From Euphorbia lathyris (taxonomy: Eukaryota > Streptophyta > Magnoliopsida > Malpighiales > Euphorbiaceae), in the NCBI RefSeq assembly GCF_963576675.1, contig NC_088917.1, positions 32,952,501 through 33,016,500 of the forward strand: a stretch of DNA of 64,000 bases, read 5' to 3'. The position numbers were made by a program, and so were the translations under genes. Positions 12,184 through 21,887 of the stretch are shown piece by piece. The notes under the pieces were generated by a model. The model did no database searches, had not been told where the DNA came from, and saw only the letters and a program-made list of their open reading frames with translations. How positions within the stretch are numbered: position 1 is the stretch's first letter; each line of letters starts with the position of its first letter.

Positions 12184-15100
12184 TCAACCCGGGATCAGCC
12201 TAGGAAAACTGACTCCCACCACATCCTCCAAGATGAAAGAGGAGATGAAGTTCGGAGGTGAAGAAAAGGTAGAAAGACCCAGCAAACTAGAGTGCCCTTC
12301 CATTGCCAGACGGTCCGCAACGCGGTTCTGCTCCCTATAAATATGAGCAAACCTAATCGAATCAAAGGAGGAACTAATCCTTTTAATGCCTTTAATAATA
12401 GTCAGACTGTTTCTGCAAACAGCATTGCCCTCCGTAATCATTTTAACCGCTTCCTGGTTATCAGATTCCACCAAAAGCTTCCTCAGTGTTGAGCTTCACC
12501 ACACCTTCACTTGGCCTACTCCAGCCTAAAAGACTGACCTCCTTCCTCAGAACATCCCTAGCTAAGGGGTCTTCAGAAAAACTCTCAATCATAGTACTAG
12601 TCTTCTTTGAAAAGAAATCAAGGACATTAGACTGATAGACCGCTCCTCCTCCAAAGATATCCTCATTCCGCCATCTCCAAATCTGATGGCAAGCCACCAC
12701 AAAAAGAAGAACACCTTTATCCCCAGGCAGAAGACTCCCTTTAATTCCATCAACAAACCAATCCTCTTCAGGATGGGCTAAAAAGGAAGGTAACACATTC
12801 CTAGGGAGAATTCCCCTCCAAACCGCCTTACTTTTCTCACAATCCCTGAGAGCATGGCACAAAGTCTCCTCACACCCTCTACATCTGCTACAGGCTCCAG
12901 AATCCACCAGGTGCCTCCTTTTCCTGTCCGAATTAGTAAGAAACATATTCCTAGCCCCAAGCCACAGGAAGCTCCTAATGCGGAATGACACTTTCAAGGC
13001 CCAAATCGCTTTCCACACCCCAGGGGAGGAAGGATCCAAATTCTGAAAGAACGCCTAATAAGCAGATTTACACGAATAGGTCCCATTGTTAGTCAGAGCC
13101 CAACAGTAACTGTCCTTATCATCATTAAGGTTACTAATGTGAACCCCTCTAATAGTAAGGAGCGTTTCAAGGCTGAGGTAGGAATCAAATTTATCCCAAA
13201 TCCACTCACCCTCGGAGTCCACCACATCAGCGATCTTCCAGTCCTGACTGTCCACTGGGGGCAAGGAAGTACAAACCTCCAATAAAGGCTTCTCACCTAT
13301 CCAAGTATCCTTCCAGAAACTGATGGACCTGCCATTACCCACATTCCACCCAATCCCAGCACAAAATTCAGCAAAAATCGCACTAATGCCTTTCCAAAGA
13401 AAGGAACAATTAACCACCCTATCCTTAGGCCCCCCAAACACCTTATCCTTCCGGTACTTCCCGCACAACAGCTTGACCCAAAGAGCAGAAGGAGACTGCC
13501 ACATCCGCCACATGAGTTTCATAAGTAAGACTTGTTGGGGTTTAGTGTCCTATAGACAATTGTTGCAGGATACAAACTTAATGTAAATGAATTGTTCTTT
13601 ATATCATTTGTTTTAATGAGATATATGTTTTATAACTATATATAAAGGCAATCCCTTTTAAGCACTAAATAAAGTCTAATAAAAGGAAATCCATAAGTTT
13701 GTTTAAAGTGATTATAAAGTGTTCATACAAGCATGAAGTGAGACAAAACTTTATAATAAACTAATAAACTTAAAACCACCCCAAGTCAAGTGATATGTTT
13801 AGGATTGATATATCACTGTTGAGACTTGTATGTAACAATGTCTTCTGTCCGACAGAAAGCTGATCTCACAAGCTTCATATATATAGATATCTGGACAGTT
13901 ACATAGATCCGATGAAACGTCGTTCATTAGGATTGGGGGATCCGATTTGAGATAACAGGATGGGTAGATTCATCCTTGTCACCTGTTCATCTCATTGGTA
14001 TTAATAGGTATAACTAATCCTCAGACTCAAAGGAATGTTAATTGGTCATCCTGAATTACTGAATGTGAGACTTTGATCCTGCGGTCCCACGATCCTTAAC
14101 AGAGATGACTCTGGGGTGTGAACTGCAAAGGTTGGGTGTCACAGGAGGTAATGTCAGGGTAGTTATACATTGGATTGAGCATTTATCACTCCCGATTAAT
14201 GGGAGATACATCCAAGGATCGCTTGTGGAAGACTCGACTCTAAATCCTTGCAAGGTGATAGCTTAAGAGTAAGAAATACAGATTTCACTTAACCTATCTA
14301 TTTGAGTTGACTCGGCCTATACAAGTAAAATGAACGTCTCGCTATATGTGACTTAACATCACCCATAGTCATAAGATTCAGTTCAAGGATGTAGTTGATA
14401 AAGGATCGAATTATACTGTAACTAATACGGAAGGGTTAACGACATAATCAACCTGTCTTCTTAACGGACTCTGGGGGAATGATTACAGACTTGCCAATAA
14501 CATACTCAGTACATCATTCCGTTATGCAAGGATTAAATATAATTCTTGAAGAAATTAATTTAATAGTTGCATACGGCCAGAAGTAGTAAGAACCTAATGG
14601 ATCACACATAAGACTTGGAACCAAAAGAGAGATGGATGTCATTAATAGATGGAAGCCCAATTGAGCACAGTAAGGCCCATTTAAATAGAGGGGGGCCGAA
14701 ATTTATATATAATAAATAATGAATTATTTTAATTCCATTAATCCTAATTTGATTAGGTTTATGAATTAAATTAATTAAGAGATAATTAAGTTAGGAGTTT
14801 TAATTAGATTAATATACTCCTATTATTATCCAATTAGGTTATTTATTATTATCCTAGATATATTAGATGTATTATAAGATAATAATTGGGAATCCTATTC
14901 CGAATTGAATTCCTATTAAGTAACCTATTCCTATCTAACTAGGGTTTAGATACAAGTTATTATATATACCCCCCTACTACATGAATTTCGACTAAGCCTA
15001 ACCCCTCCCCTCATTGTGATTTTCGAAACATACAATTAGAGAGAGAAAGTGAATTCGCATCCCCTAGTTCGTGGACAAGAATTCATACGGCTTTCCATCG

Positions 15101-18016
15101 ATCGATTAATTTCATCTATCTTTCTTTCTCTTTGATCTTGTGTTGGTTAATTAGAGGCAATCTATTTTGGTTGCATCTCATACGGTTGATTCTAACTTAA
15201 CCTCACCGTGTTATACTTCGTGCTTGGGAACTTGGAGAAGAATTGTGGGCGCTTCTTTAACAACGGTAGATTGTTCTTCAAAAGGTATTTCTTCTTATCC
15301 CTCTTTATATGAAATAACGATTAACGGATCCTATGGTTAAAAGGAAGTAGGCTAAAATTTTATATTTCCGCTGCTATACCTTAGCCTTAATTTCCTTCAA
15401 GACTTTGTTATTATCTTTGGCCTTTCTAATGCCCAGACCTCCAGAATCCTTAGGCTGACAAACCTCACTCCAAGGGACAAGATGGAACTTCCTCCCCTTT
15501 TCAGCCTCCCCCCATAGGAATCTACGGTTAATCTTGTCAAGATCCTTAAGCACATGATCAGGAAGATGACAAGCCTGCATAATGTGATTGGGAGTAGCAC
15601 AATTAACAGATTGAATTAACGTAAGACGGCCATCGAGAGAGAGAGTCTTAGCTTTCCACGTAGCACACTTCAAGTTAGCTTTATCCAAAGTATCTTTAAA
15701 AGACATTTTGGACACTCTCTCACTGTGGAGGGGAATACCCAGGTACTTCCCGAGAGATCTCGTCAGAGGAATACCCGACAGATCACTAAGCCTTTTACAG
15801 ATACCCTGGTTCATATTATTAGAGCACATCATTCTAGACTTCTGGACATTAAGATTTTGACCAGAGGCCGAGCCGAAACAGTCAAGAATATCCATAGTAG
15901 TACTCAATTGCTCCTCATTGCCTTTCAGAAAAATCAACACATCATCTGCAAAGAATAAGTGAGTAATCTGGGGACAAAAACTATTGATAGCCACTGGTTT
16001 GAAGCTCCCATTATCAACAGCATCTTGGATCAGATGAGACAACCTCTCCATCGCAATAACGAAAAGGAAGGGACTCATAGGATCACCTTGACGGATACCC
16101 CGGCCTGGAGAGAACTCCTCCGACATGTCCCCATTAATCATAATTTGAAAAACAGGTGAAGAGATACAAACCTTAATTAACCTTCTCCAACTGTCCGGGA
16201 TCCTTGCTCTCTCCAGACTCTCCATCAGGAAACTCCAGTTGATGCGATCATAGGCTTTCTCCAGATCCAACTTAAGAGCCACAATGCCTTTATTCCCTTT
16301 CCTGATCTTCATAGTGTGGACCATCTCTTGGGCAATCACCACATTATCCATCATTTGTCTACCAGGCACAAAACTTCCCTAATTCTGGCATATGATCTCA
16401 GGAAGAATACAACGAATTCTATTAGCCACAATCTTTGTAACAGTTTTATAAAGAACATTACAAAGACTGATAGGCCTCATATGTAAGAAAGAAGAGGGCT
16501 TTTCAATCTTAGGGATCAGAACCAGAAGGGTTCTATTCACCAGCTCTATATCCTGAGAGCCATTAAAAACCCCTATGATAAAGTTATAGATACCTTCCTT
16601 CACGACCTCCTAGTGCTTATGGTAAAAACCAGCAGGCAGACCATCTATCCCAGGAGCTTTGGTAGCCCCAATACTAAAAATGGTTTGGTCAATCTCCTTC
16701 ATGGAAATAGGGTGGAAAGTCTCCCGAATGCTATCCTCTCCAACCATAGGGAAAGTAGTGACAGAATGAGCCCTCTCCAGAAGCACAGGCTCCTCTTTAA
16801 ACAGATCCTTATAGAACTCCAGGGCCAATCTCCGAATATCTTCATCCTGATACACCCACTCACCATTAGAATTCTTAATAGCATCAATTCTATTCCTCTG
16901 CCTTCTGATAATGGTAGAGAGATGAAAATACCTGGTATTTCGATCCCCATCTCTGATCCAGGACTTCCTAGACTTTTGAAACCAAAGAAGCTCCTCTTGC
17001 TTGAGCACAGCTTCCAGCTCCTTCTGAAGGGATCTGAGCAGGCCATTCAAACCATAATCAAACCTAACCTCCAACCTACGCTGAATGCCCTCCATTCTAT
17101 TCAATAATTTATTCTTTCTCCTAATAATATGCCCAAAAACATTTTTATTCCAACCCAGCACATTGTTCCTGAATCCTTCAGCAGCTTGAAGGACATTCGA
17201 GTGGGGTTTCCAATTATCATGGACGAACTCTTTAAAATTAGGATGAGACTCCCAAGCCAAAAGATAACGGAACGGTCTCTCACCCTTAATATGACTGCCT
17301 CTCATCAGCCTAAATAAAATAGGACAGTGATCTGAATGACGGAAAGGGAGATTCAACACAGAACTTTCAGGGAAAGTAGTCTGAGCTAAAATATTCGCGT
17401 AAACTTTGTCCAAACGAACAAAAGTACTGTTGCACTTCCAAGTGAACTTATGACCAGAGGCCCCAAGATCAGAAAGGCCACATAAATCCATACTATTTTT
17501 GTGATGAAGGCAACGATTAACATAATGATTCGAACCCCCTCTCTGATCACTCATAAAAGCAATATCATTAAAGTCACCCGCCACAAACCAAGGCTTAGAA
17601 CTGCTGACACTTAAAGAGTAAAGAACCTCCCAAAGCCGTTTCCTATTGGCAAGAATAGGGTCGGCGTACACCAAGGTAATTAAGAAAGGTTTATTACCGG
17701 AGACACTCACTTTACAATGAATAAACTGCTTATCCATGTTAATAACATCAAAATGAACCCGATCTGGCTTCCAGAAAAGCCAAATCCCACCAGCCCGGCC
17801 AGTAGCCTCCGATCTTATACAATTCCAGTTCTTAAACTTTTTAACCACCTCATCTGCTTTATCTCCACTAATCTTAGTTTCCATTAAAGCAAAACAAGAA
17901 GGATTAAATTGTTTAATTAGATCATTAACATGGATACGGGTAGCCTTGCTAGCCGCACCCCTAACATTCCAGCACAACAAATCCATAGAAAGGAGGAAAA
18001 CTGACCGCACCCCCAC
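12184..18016 (-). pseudogene. LINE ORF2: APE endonuclease, reverse transcriptase, zf-RVT, RNase H; broken
   Basis: The domains run leftward. The endonuclease (18016-17280) has LLCWNVRG, the Glu of METKI, AGDFNDIAF and HSDHCP, so its catalytic set is present. The reverse transcriptase (16900-15400) has LDLEKAYDRINW, RGIRQGDPMSPFLF and the FADD catalytic motif. The zf-RVT region lies at 13520-12700. The frame is stopped by TAG at 16610-16612 (HKH*EVV), at 16379-16381 (QN*GSFVPGR) and at 13055-13057 (SAY*AF). A solo LTR splits it at 13533-15399; removing the LTR and one duplication copy restores NNKVLLMKLMW. In RNase H the reading jumps from VKLNT to KLLVESDNQEA near 12475, so about 50-60 residues with two catalytic positions are deleted. 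Confidence 0.88.
13533..15399. mobile_element. Solo LTR (1,867 bp) nested in the LINE
   Basis: The insert begins TGTTGGGGTTTAG and ends AATTTCCTTCA, the TG...CA ends of an LTR. AGACT flanks it on both sides (13528-13532 and 15400-15404), the 5-bp duplication expected of integrase. It has no coding capacity, no internal repeat pair and no primer-binding site, so a solo LTR left by LTR-LTR recombination is the best reading. A TATA-like stretch lies near 14960 in the rightward direction. Superfamily cannot be settled; the TGTTGGGG start is common among Copia elements. It clearly postdates the LINE. Confidence 0.87.
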
Positions 18017-18018
18017 AC

Positions 18019-20066
18019 CTAAGCCAGGTATTTACTAGGGGCTCCTGAGAGCCTTGCCGAGGTACCCGCAGGCCCCCTCTTCTCTGGAAAAGCCATAGTG
18101 TTTTGGACACTTTTTTGCTTTCCTTTAAGCTTTTTCATACTAGTTTTGTTAACTCCCATAGACTTCCCAATCCCAGGATCACCACCAAGAATAGGATTAC
18201 TAACCTCATTTGTTTTCTTCATCCTTCGAGCTGCCAGGGCCAGGGTCCCCCCTGGGCTTCATCTTTAGAGACAAAAAGCGGGTTAACAGATTCAACCACC
18301 TTCTCGACTGGATCCACAGACTCCAAACCTGGCATGCTTTGATCCATATGATCCTCATCCTGGTCTGAATCTTGAACTTCCTCAATCGTCAGGGCTCCAA
18401 ATCTAGAACCAGGCATGACAGTTGAAGAAGCACCAGGCTCCTCCCTAGTTTTGAGGATAGGCTTCTCCTTGACATTTCGAAGAACAGTAGACTTTAATGG
18501 AGAGGACTTGAAATTTGTGTTGATGTCAGGAGGACGATTGTGAACAACTGAAGGTTGAGTTCTATGTCTAGCGGGCCTCTTCGCCACCATCCAGGGACCA
18601 AAGTTCCCTCCGTTCCCCTGGTTCCCTTCAGATCTCCCCACACTATCCTCAACAATCTCCTTAACAACCTTCTCCCTTTTAGGGCACCCCTCCTGAGAAT
18701 GACCATACATGCCACAATCATAACAAATGTTATGTAAGCCTTCATACTCAATAAAAAACACTTTATCACGAACACAGAATTTTGACAACAAAGGTTTAAC
18801 CAGATCCACATCTATACAAACCCTAGCAAACTTGCCCCTAATGGCCCCAATTGTAGTTTTGTCCACGTGGTGGACCTTCCCAACCTGACCTCCTATTTTA
18901 CTGAGAAAGTTTTCACTATAGTACTCAATGGGAAGGCCCGGGAACCTCACCCAAGTCAAAATCCTGTTGACCGAACAGTCGTGAGGATTAAAATTAGGAA
19001 CCCAAGGCCGTAAGGCCAAAACATGGTTGGAGATGATATACAGGCCTCCCTTGATTACCGAATTATAATCCTCAACCCTGGTAAATTTAATGACATAGTA
19101 GTCATTTTCCAGGTCAGTAATACTAACTTTACCTTTCCTTGCCCACTGAGCTTGTATCCTTTGGGCAAAATAGTTAAAGCTAATTCTCTTACCCAGGACA
19201 GTAACTATTAAAGACACCTTCCACTTCTCTCTGAGCTCACGCTTCTCTGCAGTGGAAAGTCTAATAACCGGACAGAGAGGATCATCCTAGCCACTCTCCT
19301 CCTCATCAGAATCCGAGAACATATCATCAGATTCTCCCACCATTAAAACTTCCTCTATACCCGGCTCTTCCTCAACCACCCCCATAACCGTATCCTTCCA
19401 AGAGTTTTTACCAATCTCATTCATAAGAACCCTAGGTCTGGGGGAAATCGCGTTCCCCTGACCTTGAACTCCACCCTCAACACCAACCATAGCCGTTTTA
19501 TTAGAATGATCCTGCCCCGTGACAGCCTGCCCCCCTGTCGCTGCCCCAGCCTGCCCATCGCTGCCCGGAATCCTACAGCCCGCGCTAGGCACTGCACGGA
19601 CAGCCCCATCCCACCGCCCGACAGAGGAGCCGGCAGAACTCGGGCAGTGCCCGGCACTATCGGCGCACAGCCCCGCGCCAGGCACCCCCTGCCCAGCATC
19701 TCCCCCGGAGATCAGGGGCGCCTTGCCCCCGGCATCCGTCACAACTACCGCCCGCGGATCCCGCAGATCCGCCCCCAGCCGCAAAGACGCCTCCCGCGGC
19801 ACCGCCCTATCCTCTCCCACGATCCCCCTCCCGACGCCCCTAACCTCCCTTGCTGCCGAACCGCCGAGCGCCCCACCCAGATCCACTCCATGCGCGTGCC
19901 CTCCACCTTCCAGCCCCTCCTCACTCCTTGCGCCCCATCCATCCAGGCCGCCGCCCCCTTCCCTGCCGATATCCCCCTCCTGATCTGACCAGAACCCAGC
20001 CGCCGCCAACCCCTCACCGCCCACAGCCACCCTATCCCTAGATCTATCCCTAACTCGCTTCACCAT
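18019..20066 (-). pseudogene. LINE ORF1 protein (DUF4283 and CCHC knuckle), broken
   Basis: ORF1 of plant LINEs encodes the RNA-binding Gag-like protein. The N-terminal part (20066-19290) is Gly/Asp/Arg-rich low-complexity sequence ending in an acidic stretch. A TAG at 19287-19289 interrupts the frame just before DDPLCPVIRLSTAEKRELRE, so this is one protein with a nonsense codon. DUF4283 follows (VTVLGKRISFNYFAQRIQ, then FTRVEDYNSVIKGG), then a CCHC zinc knuckle CYDCGMYGHSQEGCP. The frame shifts near 18240, next to a C6 run at about 18247-18252. The last 67 codons lie in another frame ending at 18019. ORF2 begins within a few bases, as usual for compact LINEs. Confidence 0.85.
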
Positions 20067-20116
20067 AAACCCTAGCCGAGAGAGAGAGTAAATTTCTCAA
20101 ATTATATGTTTTTTTT

Positions 20117-20392
20117 ATTGTACTTGATTTTTCATCTATTAAAAATTTAAGCGTTTGTATAAAAAAAAATAAAATAAAAAGTGAATTAACATAAAGTATT
20201 CTACAAATTTAATAAATAATTTACAAATTTGACAAATGAATTTAAATGTTCAAAATAATCCAAATTAATAATAATTAAAACACTAATAAATAGTTCATTT
20301 AATATACCCTGACGAGTAGCGGATGCTAAGAGATTAATTCCATTTCTATCCCATATCCTGCCCGTCTTATACTAGATTCAGATAATTTTCTC
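20117..20392. other. AT-rich spacer between LINE and MITE
   Basis: No gene or repeat border is visible. The sequence is A/T-rich with poly(A) runs. Confidence 0.4.
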
Positions 20393-20395
20393 TTA

Positions 20396-20798
20396 GCCCT
20401 TGTTTGGGAGGGGGCTAATGGAAATAAATAAGAGTAATGGAAGGTTAAATATTAAATTAATCTTGTTTGGAAGTTTTTTTAGGGTAAATGAAGGTTAATG
20501 GAAGTTAAATGTTTACTTCCTTTAACTTCTAAACTCTAACCTCCAAATTAGAGCTTAATGACAGTAACATAAAGATTTTTAAATTTTTTTTTATCTCTAC
20601 GGAGTAAATTTAGCTTTCCTTCCCATTCGTATTTAAACTCCCAAACGAAGTTAAATATTTAACCTCATTTACATTCTATAAACTCCCAAACAAGTTATTT
20701 TTTAACTTTTTTTTTTTGTTCCTCCATCACTTCCTTTCCCTCCCCATTACCTCCTTTAACTCTCACCTCCATTAACTTCCAAACTCCCAAACAAAACC
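20396..20798. mobile_element. PIF/Harbinger-like (Tourist-type) MITE, 403 bp
   Basis: The terminal inverted repeats are GCCCTTGTTTGGGAG on the left and CTCCCAAACAAAACC on the right. TTA flanks both ends (20393-20395 and 20799-20801), the 3-bp target preferred by PIF/Harbinger transposases. The interior is palindromic in character (AATGGAAGTTAAAT against TTAACTTCCAAACT). No ORF is present. Confidence 0.8.
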
Positions 20799-20899
20799 TT
20801 AATCTTACCATCTATAACGAAACAGCGTGTACATCACTGCACCTGTTTAACATGAGCCCATTTAACTTCCACTAAATAATACTGATAATAATTCTTTTC

Positions 20900-21225
20900 G
20901 GGTCTGCTTGGGTGAAGGTTTCACATGGTTCATTAAAGGGAGGGGAGGAAAGGGGATGGAAGGGGAAGGGAAGGGAATGGAGGGGAGGGGAGATTATTTA
21001 TAAAACCTCCAGATCTCACCAATTTGGTGGACTGAAATTGAGGTTATTTCAAGGTTTTTGAACCTCTATTTAACCCTCATTTAACCTTCATTTAAACTTA
21101 AACTCCTAGCCAAACAATGTTAGACAAGATTAAAAAAATAACCTCCATTTAAACTCCTTCTCAAGCAGGGTTAGGAAAATAACCTCCCTTTAATGAACCT
21201 CCTCTAACCCCATCCAAGCATACCC
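20900..21225. mobile_element. MITE, 326 bp, with extended inverted repeats
   Basis: The ends GGGTCTGCTTGGGTGAAGG and CCCCATCCAAGCATACCC are imperfect inverses, and the similarity continues inward (GGTTCATTAAAGGGAGG against CCTCCCTTTAATGAACC). TTC flanks both sides (20897-20899 and 21226-21228), a possible 3-bp duplication. The internal tract of GGGAAGGGG repeats at 20938-20990 is strongly purine-biased. Confidence 0.7.
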
Positions 21226-21299
21226 TTCGGATAATAATAATAAAATTTATACTTTCCCATAAAAATAACTTTTTTTAATAATAACAATAATAATTTCCA

Positions 21300-21887
21300 A
21301 AGCCCGTCGCCTGTCTTCATTGCAAGCAATCACAGGTTGGATTATCTTCCTTCTTCGTTTTGGCGTCTTGGTGTCTGGTGGTGGTTATCGTCCTTCTCAT
21401 TTATCCATTCGGTAAACATATTGCATCTCCATCGTAATACCATAAGTTATCTTGTAAGCTTCATTTATGCCTTTTTCTTTCCTTTAATTCGATTACATGT
21501 GTAACACGTGTTAACCTTACAAACCCTAATTGCTGGATAATTAATGCTCTTTTCATGGCTTGCCGTTGATCGGTTTTGTATAGATTCTGCAATTATCTGA
21601 TGATTTTAATATATACCTTGATTGACAATGGTTGTAATTTTCTAATTTGTTTCTTTTTTCTGTCTTGAAAAAATTTCCCCTCTTTCTATTTCTGTATTCA
21701 TGATATACTAATTCGAGCTTTCATAATTGCTTTACTTTGTTTAGCCTCTCGAATTGTCTCTTTTCTCTAGTTGATAAGAGCTGTGTTTTCTTCGTTGTAG
21801 AGTGTTTGGTTTTTATTTCAAGTACCTGAATAGGCAATCTGTTTGTAATTGCAGTGCAGTCTCCTGGTTTCCTATTTTTGGGTTCAT
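21300..21887 (+). promoter_or_regulatory. Probable 5' UTR with intron of the CFS1-like gene
   Basis: A non-coding leader exon probably ends near 21411, where GGTAAACATATTG offers a donor. A pyrimidine-rich stretch leads to TTGTAATTGCAG ending at 21854, and the next exon carries the start codon at 21888. Such 5' UTR introns are common in plant housekeeping genes. The core promoter probably overlaps or abuts the MITE that ends at 21225. Confidence 0.45.

Larger units (their letters stand above)
12132..20104 (-). mobile_element. Near-full-length L1-type LINE, interrupted by a solo LTR
   Basis: It is read leftward, with ORF1 at 20066-18019 and ORF2 at 18016-12184, ending in an A-rich tail seen as T runs at 12122-12141. 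Without the 1.87-kb inserted LTR the element is about 6.1 kb, a normal full length for plant L1 elements. A candidate 12-bp target-site duplication, TATGTTTTTTTT, lies at 12120-12131 and 20105-20116. Being T-rich, it is only moderately convincing. ORF1 and ORF2 both carry stop codons or frameshifts, so the copy is dead. The first kilobase (19480-20060) is strikingly GC-rich compared with its surroundings. Confidence 0.85.

Noticed and set aside
19464..20041. Long Pro/Ala/Arg-rich rightward ORFs opposite LINE ORF1
   Set aside because: They are mirror frames of GC-rich ORF1 sequence with no domain features.
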